Source: Nocardia yamanashiensis NBRC 100130 (GTDB lineage: Bacteria; Actinomycetota; Actinomycetes; Mycobacteriales; Mycobacteriaceae). From it: a stretch of DNA of 64,000 nt. Of this stretch, positions 23,975 to 32,821 are shown piece after piece (within the stretch, counting starts at the first letter, position 1; every line of letters begins with the position of its first letter). The notes under the pieces were generated by a model. That model saw nothing but the letters and a program-made list of their open reading frames with translations, was not told the origin of the DNA and did not search any database. The translations under genes and the position numbers were made by a program. Location of the stretch: assembly GCF_001613325.1 (NCBI RefSeq), contig NZ_BDCD01000041.1, forward strand, positions 1 to 64,000, given 5' to 3'.

Positions 23975-24039
23975 GATGTTGTGAAGAGAACGCGTGTCAG
24001 TTTTCGAGCAAGATCGAAAAAAGTTCGGCGGGAACGCAA

Positions 24040-24069
24040 AAGAGCGCACAGCCGAAGCTGTGCGCTCTT
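24040..24069 (-). terminator. Terminator of tRNA-Asp
   Basis: A 13-bp stem (24040-24052 with 24057-24069) with a 4-base CGAA loop (TTCG on the transcribed minus strand), followed there by TTTTGCG, 7 bases beyond the 3' end of the tRNA. Confidence 0.85.
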
Positions 24070-24076
24070 CTACAAG

Positions 24077-24150
24077 CGACCCTGACGGGACTCGAACCCG
24101 CGACCTCCGCCGTGACAGGGCGGCGCGCTAACCAACTGCGCCACAGGGCC
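24077..24150 (-). tRNA. tRNA-Asp (anticodon GTC)
   Basis: A 74-base cloverleaf on the minus strand. The acceptor GGCCCTG pairs with CAGGGTC (one G-T pair), the D arm is GCGC...GCGC, the anticodon stem is CCGCC/GGCGG around CTGTCAC with anticodon GTC, and the T arm is GCGGG-TTCGAGT-CCCGT. The discriminator is G and CCA is not encoded. A Rho-independent terminator follows. Confidence 0.97.
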
Positions 24151-24223
24151 TTGCGTGATTGTTCCGGCCACCCGGGCCGTGCAACGTCGTAGACGCTATC
24201 ACGACCCCCGTGACGAAATGAAA

Positions 24224-25330
24224 TCAGCTGGTCAGACGATCGGCGGCGGTCGCGATGCGCTCGTCGGTGGCGGTCAGCGCGATGCGCACGTGCCGCGCCC
24301 CGCGGGGACCGTAGAACTCGCCGGGAGCCGCGAGAATGCCGCGCTCGGCCAGCCAGTCCAGGGTGGTGCGGCCCGGCTCGTCCCGGGTCGACCACAGGTA
24401 CAGCCCGGCCTCGGAGTTCTCGATCCGGAAACCGGCCGCCTGCAACGCGTTTCGCAATACCTCGCGGCGCGCCCGGTAGCGCTCGCGCTGCTGCGCCTCG
24501 TGGGTGTCGTCGCCGAGCGCGGCGGTCATGGCCGCCTGGATCGGGAACGGCAGCATCATGCCGGAATGCTTTCGCACCTCCAGCATTTCGGCCACCAGCG
24601 CCGGATCGCCGGTCACGAAGCCTGCCCGGTAGCTGGCCAGGTTCGAGGTCTTGGACAGCGAGTGGATGGCCAGCAGCCCGGTGTGATCACCGTCGCACAC
24701 TTCGGGATCCAGGATGGAGGCCGCGCGGCCTTCCCACACCAGCCCGAGGTAGCACTCGTCCGACGCCACGATCGCCCCACGCTCGCGGGCGAATTCGACC
24801 ACCTTGCGCAGATGCTCGACGCCGAGCACCTTGCCGGTCGGGTTCGACGGCGAGTTGAGGTAGATCAGCGCGGGCCGCTCCGGGCCGAGCTGGGTCAGCC
24901 CGTCGGCGCGCACGATGCGCGAACCGGACAGCAGCGCACCGACTTCGTAGGTCGGGTACGCGACCTCCGGGATCACCACCAGGTCGCCGGCGCCGAGGCC
25001 CAGCAGCCGCGGCAGCCCGGCGATCAGCTCCTTGGTGCCGATCACCGGCAGCACGGCGGCCGGGTCGACCCCGGTGATGCCGAAGCGCCGCTTCATGGCA
25101 TCGACCGCGGCCTGCCGTAATTCGGCGGTGCCGTGCGTGGTCGGGTACCCGGGCACCTCCGCCACGGCGGCCAGCGCCGAACGGATCAGCGGATCCACCG
25201 GATCGACGGGGGTGCCGACCGACAGGTCCACGATTCCGCCCGGATGCGAAGCGGCCTTCGCCTTGACGGAAGCGATGGTGTCCCAAGGGAAATCGGGTAG
25301 GAGACTGCTCACCCGGCCACGTGCGGTCAC
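24224..25330 (-). CDS. dapC: N-succinyldiaminopimelate aminotransferase DapC
   Basis: A fold-type I PLP aminotransferase (368 residues) placed in the succinylase DAP pathway between DapD and DapE. Motifs include LSVGTPVDPVDP near the N-terminus, GTKELIAGLP, LNSPSNPTGKV, ASDECYLGLVW (PLP-pyridine Asp), the Schiff-base lysine in HSLSKTSNLASYRAGF, and the C-terminal carboxylate-binding Arg in HVRIALT. It lies 6 bases behind the ferredoxin gene fdxC, as in mycobacteria (Rv1177-Rv1178). A second GTG 6 codons downstream (25312), giving MSSLLPDFPWD, matches mycobacterial starts and may be the true one. The specific DapC role rests on family naming and on dapD/dapE nearby. Confidence 0.88.
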   Translation of the reverse strand: MTARGRVSSLLPDFPWDTIASVKAKAASHPGGIVDLSVGTPVDPVDPLIRSALAAVAEVPGYPTTHGTAELRQAAVDAMKRRFGITGVDPAAVLPVIGTKELIAGLPRLLGLGAGDLVVIPEVAYPTYEVGALLSGSRIVRADGLTQLGPERPALIYLNSPSNPTGKVLGVEHLRKVVEFARERGAIVASDECYLGLVWEGRAASILDPEVCDGDHTGLLAIHSLSKTSNLASYRAGFVTGDPALVAEMLEVRKHSGMMLPFPIQAAMTAALGDDTHEAQQRERYRARREVLRNALQAAGFRIENSEAGLYLWSTRDEPGRTTLDWLAERGILAAPGEFYGPRGARHVRIALTATDERIATAADRLTS

Positions 25331-25336
25331 GCTGGG

Positions 25337-25663
25337 TTACTCGCCTTCGGCCATCGGCGGTAGCGCGGCGATGAACGGCGGGTCGAAATCGACCTTGCCG
25401 ACCTTCGTCGCACCGCCCGGCGAACCGAGCTCGTCGAAGAAGTCGACATTGGCGTTGACGTAACCGGCCCACTGATCCGGGGTGTCGTCTTCGTAGAAGA
25501 TGGCCTCCACCGGGCAGACCGGTTCACATGCACCACAGTCCACGCACTCGTCCGGTTGGATGTACAGCATGCGGCCGCCCTCGTAGATGCAGTCCACGGG
25601 GCATTCTTCGATGCACGCCTTGTCCTTCACGTCAACGCACGGTTCAGCGATGATGTACGGCAC
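25337..25663 (-). CDS. fdxC: Seven-iron ferredoxin FdxC
   Basis: A 108-residue ferredoxin carrying one [3Fe-4S] and one [4Fe-4S] cluster. The first half has Cys9-x7-Cys17-x3-Cys21-Pro (PCVDVKDKACIEECPVDC), the spacing that leaves one cluster with three iron atoms. The second half has CVDCGACEPVCP. The C-terminal 40 residues (WAGYVNANVDFFDELGSPGG) are the usual actinobacterial extension. The GTG has AGGAGAGC 6 bases upstream. It probably passes electrons to P450s or other oxidoreductases and is co-transcribed with dapC. Confidence 0.95.
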   Translation of the reverse strand: MPYIIAEPCVDVKDKACIEECPVDCIYEGGRMLYIQPDECVDCGACEPVCPVEAIFYEDDTPDQWAGYVNANVDFFDELGSPGGATKVGKVDFDPPFIAALPPMAEGE

Positions 25664-25774
25664 TGCCGCTCTCCTAGTCTGTCCTCACATGCGGGATACT
25701 CCGCCCCGCGAAACAGTATCCCGGTCCGAACACATTACCTCTGGTCAGCCTGCCCTAACTTGCTCGGGCGGGGC

Positions 25775-28378
25775 TCAGCCGACCGACAGCGAAACCGGGC
25801 TCCGATGCGGCGGTACGCCATAGGTGGTGGTGCGCTGGCGCACCGGACGGCCGATGCCCGACGCGATCTCCGTCAGTTCCGCGACCGTCTTGGCGGATCC
25901 GTGTTCGGAACCGGCCATGCGGGAGATGGTCTCCTCCATGAGCGTGCCGCCGAGGTCGTTGGCGCCGCCGTTGAGCATCAACTGGGTGCCCTTGGTTCCC
26001 AGTTTCACCCAGCTGGTCTGAATATTGTGAATCCGCCCGTGCAACATGATGCGCGCGAGCGCGTGGGCGGCGCGATTGTCGCGCACCGTGGGACCGGGCC
26101 GGGACGCGCCGGCGAGGTAGAGCGGGGCGCTCTGGTGCACGAACGGCAGCAGCACGAATTCGGTGAATCCGCCTGTCTCGTCCTGGATTCCGCGCAGCAC
26201 ATTGAGGTGGCCGACCCAGTGCTTCGGGTTGTCCACATGCCCGTACATCATGGTCGAGCTGGAGCGAATGCCCAGCTTGTGGGCGGTGGTGATGACCTCC
26301 ACCCAGGCCGAGGTGGGCAGTTTGCCCTTGGTCAGCACCCAGCGCACCTCGTCGTCGAGGATCTCGGCGGCGGTGCCCGGAATACTGTCCAGCCCGGCCT
26401 CTTTCAGCGCGGCCAGCCAGTCGTGAATGCTCTGCCCACCTCGAGAAGCCCCATTGACGACTTCCATGGGACTGAACGCGTGCACGTGCATGGACGGCAC
26501 CCGCGCCTTGATGGCCCGCACCAGGTCGGCGTACCCGGTCACCGGCAGTTCGGGATCGATGCCGCCCTGCATGCAGATCTCGGTCGCGCCTTCGACGTAC
26601 GCCTCCCAGGCGCGGTCGGCGACCTCGGACGCGCTCAGTGTGAAGGCGTCGGCGTCGCCCTTGCGCTGGGCGAAAGCGCAGAAGCGGCAACCGGTGTAGC
26701 AGATATTGGTGAAGTTGATGTTCCGGTTCACGATGTAGGTGACATCGTCGCCGTTGGTGTCGCGGCGCAGCTGATCGGCGAAGGCCGTGATCGCTTCCAG
26801 CGCCGGGCCGTCCGCGGTGGCCAGCGCCAGGTACTGCTCGTCGGACAGCCCGGCCGGATCCTTCTCGGCGGCGCGCAGGGCGGCCAGCACATCGGAGTCG
26901 AAGCGTTCCGGCGCGGCGGCGGCCAGCTCGTTCACCTGTTCGCGAATGGTCTCCCAGTCGCCGAACGCGCCCAGGGCATCGTCGACGAGCCCGGAATCGC
27001 TGCGGGACTCGGTGTTCCGGCCCTCGGTGTCGATGGCGGTATTGAGATCGACGCGGCCGACCGACTCCCAGTCGTGATCGGGTTCCTGCCACGGCAGCCC
27101 GGCCGGATTGACCTCGCGGGCCAGGCCGGTCACCGGATCGGCGAGCGCCGCCACATGCCGGGAGACGCGCGGATCGATCCAAGGATGGCCCGCCAGCACG
27201 TATTTCGGGTGCGCAGTCAGGCGCTCGGTGAGTACGTAGCCGGCGTCGGCGGTGACCTGCGCCAGCACCTCCAGGTTCGGCCAGGGCCGTTCCGGGTTCA
27301 CATGGTCGGGAGTCAGCGGCGACACCCCGCCCCAGTCGTCGATGCCCGCGTCGATGAGCGCGCGGCATTCGTCCAGGGACACCAGGTTCGGCGGCGCCTG
27401 GATGCGCATCTTGGGGCCGAGCAGCAGGCGCGCCACGGCGATGGTGGCGCGGAACTCCTCGAGATCGGCGTCGGGGGTGTTGCGCATGGCGGTGTCGTGC
27501 TTGGCCAGGAAGTTCTGCACGATCACCTCCTGCACGTGCCCGAAAGCCTTGTGCGCCTTGCGGATCGCCATGATCGACTCGGCGCGTTCGGTGAGGTTCT
27601 CGCCGATCCCGACCAGGATGCCGGTGGTGAACGGGACCGAGAGCCTGCCCGCGTCGGTGAGCGCGCGCAGCCGGACCGCCGGATCCTTGTCCGGGCTGCC
27701 GTAGTGCGCCTGGCCGGGTTCGGTGAACAGGCGGGTGGAGGTGGTCTCCAGCATCATGCCCATGGACGGGGCGACCGGCTTGAGGCGGGACAGTTCCGCC
27801 CAGGTCATCACACCCGGATTCAGGTGCGGCAGCAGGCCGGTCTCCTCCAGTACGCGAATCGACATGGCGCGCACGTAGTCCAGGGTGGAGTCGTAGCCGC
27901 GTTCGTCGAGCCACTGGCGGGCCTCGGGCCAGCGTTCCTCGGGACGGTCCCCGAGGGTGAAAAGCGCTTCCTTGCAACCCAGTTCGGCGCCCTTGCGGGC
28001 GATCTCCAGGACCTCGTCGGGTTCCAGGTACATGCCGCGGCCCTCGGCACGCAGCTTGCCGGGGACGGTGACGAAGGTGCAGTAGTGACACTTGTCGCGG
28101 CACAGGTGGGTGAGCGGGATGAAGACCTTGCGCGAATAGGTGATCGGCAAGGGGTCACCGGCGTATCCGGTTTCCCGCAGTCCGGCATCGCGGACCCGCG
28201 CGGCGGAGGTGGTCAGATCTTCCAGATGCGCACCCCTGGCGTGCAGCAGCACCACCGCCTCATCGAGGTTGAGCGTCGCTCCATCGCGAGCCCGGCGCAG
28301 TGCCCGGCGCATCGCCGACTCACTGGGCGGGTTCGGAGGCAGGCTCGGGTTCGCTAGGTCCGTCACGCCATCGATCAT
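25775..28378 (-). CDS. fbiC: 7,8-didemethyl-8-hydroxy-5-deazariboflavin (F0) synthase FbiC
   Basis: A dual radical-SAM enzyme that makes the deazaflavin core F0 of coenzyme F420 from tyrosine and a riboflavin precursor. The 867-residue length is the fused form typical of actinobacteria, corresponding to separate CofG and CofH in archaea. The first [4Fe-4S]/SAM site is CRDKCHYC (residues 93-100), the second is CYTGCRFC at about 559-566. Other blocks are ALFTLGDRPEERWPEA, MMLETTS, GIGE, NPERPWPNL and MQGGIDPELPV. The ATG at 28378 follows GGATGG; an ATG 12 codons upstream is the alternative. The product serves the F420-type proteins encoded at 38571-39011 and perhaps 9998-10369. Confidence 0.96.
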   Translation of the reverse strand: MIDGVTDLANPSLPPNPPSESAMRRALRRARDGATLNLDEAVVLLHARGAHLEDLTTSAARVRDAGLRETGYAGDPLPITYSRKVFIPLTHLCRDKCHYCTFVTVPGKLRAEGRGMYLEPDEVLEIARKGAELGCKEALFTLGDRPEERWPEARQWLDERGYDSTLDYVRAMSIRVLEETGLLPHLNPGVMTWAELSRLKPVAPSMGMMLETTSTRLFTEPGQAHYGSPDKDPAVRLRALTDAGRLSVPFTTGILVGIGENLTERAESIMAIRKAHKAFGHVQEVIVQNFLAKHDTAMRNTPDADLEEFRATIAVARLLLGPKMRIQAPPNLVSLDECRALIDAGIDDWGGVSPLTPDHVNPERPWPNLEVLAQVTADAGYVLTERLTAHPKYVLAGHPWIDPRVSRHVAALADPVTGLAREVNPAGLPWQEPDHDWESVGRVDLNTAIDTEGRNTESRSDSGLVDDALGAFGDWETIREQVNELAAAAPERFDSDVLAALRAAEKDPAGLSDEQYLALATADGPALEAITAFADQLRRDTNGDDVTYIVNRNINFTNICYTGCRFCAFAQRKGDADAFTLSASEVADRAWEAYVEGATEICMQGGIDPELPVTGYADLVRAIKARVPSMHVHAFSPMEVVNGASRGGQSIHDWLAALKEAGLDSIPGTAAEILDDEVRWVLTKGKLPTSAWVEVITTAHKLGIRSSSTMMYGHVDNPKHWVGHLNVLRGIQDETGGFTEFVLLPFVHQSAPLYLAGASRPGPTVRDNRAAHALARIMLHGRIHNIQTSWVKLGTKGTQLMLNGGANDLGGTLMEETISRMAGSEHGSAKTVAELTEIASGIGRPVRQRTTTYGVPPHRSPVSLSVG

Positions 28379-28629
28379 GCGCCATCCATTCGGCTGGTCC
28401 GACTCGGGTGCCATAAGAGCTGGCAACCCGGCGCTGCGGCAGCATATTCCACTGCGCCCGTCTCGATAATCCTTCCGCATCGCCGGTGGATATGCGCGAC
28501 GGCGGGCGGTTCTCCGATTAATTTCCGCTCACCGATCCCAATGCTTGCCACCGGCGGGCCGCTCTTCTACGGTGATCGCACTGTGCGATTACTCGCATCC
28601 ATCGATACGAATATTCAAATCGAGGTCCC

Positions 28630-30129
28630 GTGCTCCTACGCCTGAGCCGCGCCACCGCGACCGCCGCCCTCGGCGCGTCGCTGCTGCTGACCATTGCCAC
28701 CACCTCCGCGTCCGCGGCCTTCGGGCCCCTGCCGCCGGCCAATCCGTATCTCGGTCCGCTCGGCACGGCGACCATGCACGGCGATGCCGAATCCTCCGAC
28801 AGCACGCCCCTGGCCGGACCCGGCACCGGCGATATCAAGGCCGACTTCCACGAACTGGCCGCCGCCTGCCCGACGATCCTGCAAGGCGCGGACGGACTGC
28901 CGCAGGCGCTGTGCACCAAGATCGTGGACCGGGCCCCGGAAGTGCTGCTGCTGGACCCGAATACCGGCAATACCCTGGCCTCCCTCGACCTCACCAAGGG
29001 CAGCCTGCTCGGCGGTGTGTACGCCTACCTCGACGATCAGGACCGGATGGTCACCGTGGACGGCAGCGGGAACCTGCTGCGCGTCGGGCATCAGCGCGGG
29101 CCGGACGGCGGCTGGAAGCTGAGCATCGCCTCGAAGACCGATGTGTCGCAGGCCGTTACCGGGCACTGCGGCGGCGGCAGCTGCGATGCGGTCAGCTCGG
29201 TCATGGCCGACTTCGACGGGCGGGTGTGGTTCGCCACCGACAATGCCGCCGCCGGATTCGTCGGGCTGGACGGGGTGGCCAAGTCGATCGTGCTCGGTCC
29301 CGGGGAAACCGTGGCCAACAGCATTTCCACTGCGCCGCAGGGCGTCGCGATCGCCACCTCGCACGCGCTGTACCTGGTGGACGCCGACGGCAGCGGCAAC
29401 CCGCGCGTGCTCTGGCGGCAGGCGTACGACCGGGGTCCGGCGCGCAAGCCCGGCCAGCTGAGCTGGGGCACGGGCGCCACGCCCACCTTCTTCGGGCCCG
29501 GCAGCGGCACCGAATACCTGGCCATCACCGACAATGCGGCGGGCAAGGAGAACCTGCTCGTCTACGAGACGGGCACCGGGCGCACCGTCTGCTCGGTCCC
29601 GGCCATCGACGGCACCGAGAACTCGCCCATCGGCTCGGGCAACAGCCTCTTCGTCGCCAGCACCTACGGCTACCCCTATCCGCAATTGCCCGCGAACGCC
29701 GGACCCAGCCAGCCCGCCAGCGCGTCCTTCACCGGCGGCATGACCCGCATCGACGTCACCGGCTCCGGATGCACGGTGATGTGGACGAATACGGTGCGCT
29801 CGTCCGCGGTGCCGCGACTGTCGGTGGCGGACGGCAAGATCTACACGGTCACCCGGCGCGGACTGCTCGGCAGCGGCAGCGCGGACCTGCCCTCCGGCAG
29901 CGCGGATTCCGGCAGCGCCGACAGCGGTAGCGGCAGCGGGAGTGCGAGCGGCATCGCCGACACCTACCGCTTCGCCGTAATCGACGCCGCCACCGGCAAA
30001 CTCGAATCCGAACGCTTCATGGGCGGCACCACCGTCCACGACACCTTGCAGATGGTCGGCACCATCGCACCCGGCCGCGTGCAGTACCAGGGCACGCTGA
30101 GCGGACTCTTCCGGATCACGCCTCGTTGA
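28630..30129 (+). CDS. Secreted beta-propeller-like protein of unknown function
   Basis: A 499-residue exported protein. The signal peptide ends near SASA (residue 29). The body consists of repeated strands such as LLLDPNTGNTLASLDL, VTVDGSGNLLRVGHQ, ADFDGRVWFATDN and VIDAATGKLESE, resembling PQQ/YncE-type propellers. Four cysteines at about 80-180 could form disulfides. A low-complexity linker at about 414-440, made of GSAD/SGSG units and coded at 29868-29950, interrupts the last third. No catalytic motif was recognised. The GTG start has GAGG 5 bases upstream. It is divergent from fbiC and followed by PH-domain genes with which no functional link is evident. Confidence 0.72.
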   Translation: MLLRLSRATATAALGASLLLTIATTSASAAFGPLPPANPYLGPLGTATMHGDAESSDSTPLAGPGTGDIKADFHELAAACPTILQGADGLPQALCTKIVDRAPEVLLLDPNTGNTLASLDLTKGSLLGGVYAYLDDQDRMVTVDGSGNLLRVGHQRGPDGGWKLSIASKTDVSQAVTGHCGGGSCDAVSSVMADFDGRVWFATDNAAAGFVGLDGVAKSIVLGPGETVANSISTAPQGVAIATSHALYLVDADGSGNPRVLWRQAYDRGPARKPGQLSWGTGATPTFFGPGSGTEYLAITDNAAGKENLLVYETGTGRTVCSVPAIDGTENSPIGSGNSLFVASTYGYPYPQLPANAGPSQPASASFTGGMTRIDVTGSGCTVMWTNTVRSSAVPRLSVADGKIYTVTRRGLLGSGSADLPSGSADSGSADSGSGSGSASGIADTYRFAVIDAATGKLESERFMGGTTVHDTLQMVGTIAPGRVQYQGTLSGLFRITPR

Positions 30130-30174
30130 TCTATGTCCCGCCCGGGCGGTCGGAATCATGCAAGCATGTGGTCT

Positions 30175-30681
30175 ATGTCCGACCGCACCGCCCCGGGCGG
30201 GATTCTGGCCGAACCCGCGCGGCGGCCCAGTCCGCGCGCCAAACTGCTGTGGGCCGTCAGTGCCGCGCTGTCGTGGGTCTTTCCACTGATCGGCCTGCTG
30301 GTCTGGATGGTTCTCGATCCCGACCGGCGGACCGTTCAGCTGATCATTCTCGGAATCGCGGTCGTCGCAGCCGCATTCAGCATCGGGGTGGTGCCGCTGT
30401 GGCGGTACGCGGTGCATCGGTGGGAGATCACCGATGAGGCCGTGTACACCCGGACGGGGTGGCTGACCCAGGAGAGCCGGGTCGCGCCGATCACGCGGGT
30501 GCAGACGGTGGATACGTATCGCGGGCCGCTGGAGCGATTGCTCGGGCTGGCGACCGTCACCGTGACGACCGCGTCGTCGGCGGGGGCCGTGCACATCAGC
30601 GCGTTGCAGTTGGAGGACGCGCGGCAGACCGTCACCCAGCTCACCGAGATCGCCGCCCGGCATCGGGGTGACGCCACGTGA
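30175..30681 (+). CDS. PH-domain (bPH2/DUF304) membrane protein
   Basis: A 168-residue protein with two membrane helices (about 20-65) followed by a bacterial PH domain (about 70-155: YAVHRWEITDEAVYTRTGWLTQESRVAPITRVQTVDTYRGPLERLLGLATV in family form). It resembles B. subtilis YdbS. Its last codons overlap the next gene as GTGA (30678-30681), so the two are coupled, as ydbS and ydbT are. Upstream in-frame ATGs at 30133 and 30166 are alternatives; none has a convincing Shine-Dalgarno. The function of YdbS/YdbT pairs is not well established; protection against certain bacteriocins or peptides has been reported. Confidence 0.8.
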   Translation: MSDRTAPGGILAEPARRPSPRAKLLWAVSAALSWVFPLIGLLVWMVLDPDRRTVQLIILGIAVVAAAFSIGVVPLWRYAVHRWEITDEAVYTRTGWLTQESRVAPITRVQTVDTYRGPLERLLGLATVTVTTASSAGAVHISALQLEDARQTVTQLTEIAARHRGDAT

Positions 30682-32267
30682 GCGAGCTGACCGACGCCTC
30701 CGTGGCCGGGGGCTGGCAGCGGCTGGATCGGCGCATGCTGCTGGTGCATCCGATCACCGAGCTGATCCGGTTCATTCCGGTACTGCTGGCCACCCTCATC
30801 GCCGGTGCGCGCAGCGACAATCCGATGTGGAGCCTCGGGGTGGTGGGGATCATCATCGTGCTGGCGGTGACGCGCTGGTTCACCACCACCTATCGGATCA
30901 CCCGCGACAATGTCGAGCTGCGCACGGGATTGCTGCAGCGCAAACGACTTTCGGTGCCGCGCACCCGGGTGCGGTCGGTGGACGTGGAAGCCGATCTGCT
31001 GCACCGGGCGCTGGGGCTGGCGGTGCTGTCCATCGGCACCGGGCAGCAGGCCGAGCGCGGGGACCAGTTCAAATTGGATTCCCTGGACGCGCGGCTGGTG
31101 CCGGAATTGCGGACGGCGCTGCTGGCGCATACTCAGCAGTCGCCGGAATCCGCCGGGGCGCAACCGGTTACGAGTACACCGGGCGGCGATACCGGCGTCG
31201 ACCTCACCGAACCCGCTGCGGCACAGCCGCCCAACGGTCACGCACCGGTGGAGATCGCGCACTGGCGGCCGGATTGGGTGCGTTTCGCGCCGCTGTCGCT
31301 GACCGGATTCGCCATCATCGCGCCGATCGTGGGCCTGGCCTTCCAGTACGGGATCGCCGACCTCATCTTCGAATCCAGCACGGTGCGCGGCGTGGAGGAC
31401 AGCGGTGCGCGGGCGATCGCCCTGTTCATCGCACTGCTCATCGTGGCGCTGGTGGTGTTCGTCAGCTTGGTGGCGTGCGCCCGCTACCTGGCCACCTGGT
31501 ACGGGCTGCGGGTCGTCGACGACGGCAAGACCCTGCATCTGCGGCACGGCCTGTTCACCACCCGCCAGACCACCCTGGACCTGGCGCGATTGCGCGGCGC
31601 GACGGTCAACGAACCGCTGCTGCTGCGCCTGGCCGGGGCCGCCGAGCTCGAGGCCATCATGACCGGCACCGATCCGCGCCAGAAGCTGCTCCCCCAGGCT
31701 CCGCGCGCGGCGGTCGATCACACGCTCGCGCATCTGCTGGACGACGAGGCGGTGCTCGACGGCGGCCCCGCTCCCGCCGGGCTCGCGCCGCCGCCCCCGG
31801 TCACCGTGGAACTGCTCCGGCACGGTCCGGCCGCGCGGCGCCGGCGCTATACCCGCGCGCTCGGCCCGGTCGCACTGCTCGCGGTGGCCCCCATCGCCAT
31901 ATCACTTGCCGGAAACCACATTCCGTCCTGGATCTGGGCGCTGCTGGCCGTAATCGCCGCTGTCGCAACGGCACTGGCCTGGGACCGCTACCGCGGCCTG
32001 GGCCACGCCGTGATCCCGGCCGCGCCCGGCCATCCGGCCTGGCTGGTCACCCGCAGCGGCTCCCTGGACCGCGATCGCGACTGCCTGGAAGCGCCCGGCG
32101 TGATCGGCTGGACGGTGCGTCAGTCCTTCTTCCAGCGCCGCGCCGGCCTGGCCACCGTGGTGGCCGCCTCCGCCGCCGGCAAGAAGCGCTACCACGTCAT
32201 CGATCTGCCGCTCGAAAAGGCTTGGGAGCTCATCGAATCCGTCACGCCCGGCCAACTGGGCCGCTAG
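30678..32267 (+). CDS. Multi-PH-domain (YdbT-like) membrane protein
   Basis: A 529-residue partner of the preceding gene. The N-terminal part has two helices (about 25-60), then a PH domain (YRITRDNVELRTGLLQRKRLSVPRTRVRSV in form). A second helix pair at about 210-280 is followed by another PH domain with the motif LHLRHGLFTTRQTTLDLARLRG, and a third helix pair at about 390-430 precedes a last, more divergent repeat (LVTRSGSLDRDRDCLEAPG). The repeated order of helix pair plus PH domain, three times, fits YdbT. A strong terminator closes the operon. No enzymatic motif is visible. Confidence 0.82.
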   Translation: MSELTDASVAGGWQRLDRRMLLVHPITELIRFIPVLLATLIAGARSDNPMWSLGVVGIIIVLAVTRWFTTTYRITRDNVELRTGLLQRKRLSVPRTRVRSVDVEADLLHRALGLAVLSIGTGQQAERGDQFKLDSLDARLVPELRTALLAHTQQSPESAGAQPVTSTPGGDTGVDLTEPAAAQPPNGHAPVEIAHWRPDWVRFAPLSLTGFAIIAPIVGLAFQYGIADLIFESSTVRGVEDSGARAIALFIALLIVALVVFVSLVACARYLATWYGLRVVDDGKTLHLRHGLFTTRQTTLDLARLRGATVNEPLLLRLAGAAELEAIMTGTDPRQKLLPQAPRAAVDHTLAHLLDDEAVLDGGPAPAGLAPPPPVTVELLRHGPAARRRRYTRALGPVALLAVAPIAISLAGNHIPSWIWALLAVIAAVATALAWDRYRGLGHAVIPAAPGHPAWLVTRSGSLDRDRDCLEAPGVIGWTVRQSFFQRRAGLATVVAASAAGKKRYHVIDLPLEKAWELIESVTPGQLGR

Positions 32268-32279
32268 CCGCCGGAAATG

Positions 32280-32321
32280 CCCGAAGGCCCCGGTGTGGGG
32301 AAACCCACCGGGGCCTTCGGG
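32280..32321. terminator. Terminator of the PH-domain operon
   Basis: A 16-bp stem (32280-32295 with 32306-32321) followed by GTTTC on the plus strand. It also ends minus-strand transcription from 32594. Confidence 0.85.
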
Positions 32322-32351
32322 TTTCGACCGCTGCGCAAGGAATGTGGAAAC

Positions 32352-32594
32352 TCAGCGGAAGAGGTGGACGTACCACAGGCCGTCGTCGTGCTGCTGGCAC
32401 TGGTACCACCAGCCCGCGTCACCGGTGATCTGCTGGCCGTTGGGGCCCACCCACGAGCCCTTCGAACCGTCGATGTCGCACGCCTCGAGGGTGCCGTAGT
32501 TGCCGTTGCCGATCAGCTCCTCGGCGTGCGCGGTACCCATGGACAAACCGGCCAGACCGGCCGAAATTGCGATAACGGCAGCGAACTTCTTCAT
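32352..32594 (-). CDS. Small secreted protein with one cysteine pair
   Basis: An 80-residue exported protein of unknown role. A Sec signal (MKKFAAVIAISAGLAGLSMG, cleaved after AHA at about residue 24) leaves about 56 residues. These contain two cysteines (EACDIDG and WYQCQQ), four tryptophans and a final WYVHLFR. The size and Cys pair suggest a compact disulfide-bonded fold. The ATG has GGAAGGGAAGC directly upstream, a strong Shine-Dalgarno. The upstream region (32595-32821) separates it from a divergent GMC oxidase. Similar short proteins occur in Nocardia as far as I recall; none has a known function. Confidence 0.75.
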   Translation of the reverse strand: MKKFAAVIAISAGLAGLSMGTAHAEELIGNGNYGTLEACDIDGSKGSWVGPNGQQITGDAGWWYQCQQHDDGLWYVHLFR

Positions 32595-32821
32595 AAGCTT
32601 CCCTTCCTGATCCCGACCGGCCGACCCTCCGGTGACCGGTACGGAAGCAATTACAGCGAGGGCACTGTGAACAAATCGTGAACGTGTTCCAGTACGGGCC
32701 GATGTAATTGCCAATTCACGTGCCATTCAGGCTCTTTGAGCTGAACAGACCGCTAGAAAGTGAGCGGAGATTCGGCCTACTGTGGTAGAAATCACCGAGC
32801 ATTGAGAAGGGTGGATTCTTC

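Noticed and set aside
25556..28357. 933-codon plus-strand frame opposite fbiC
   Set aside because: It is the complement of the well-conserved FbiC coding sequence and shows no domain; long antisense frames are expected at this GC content.
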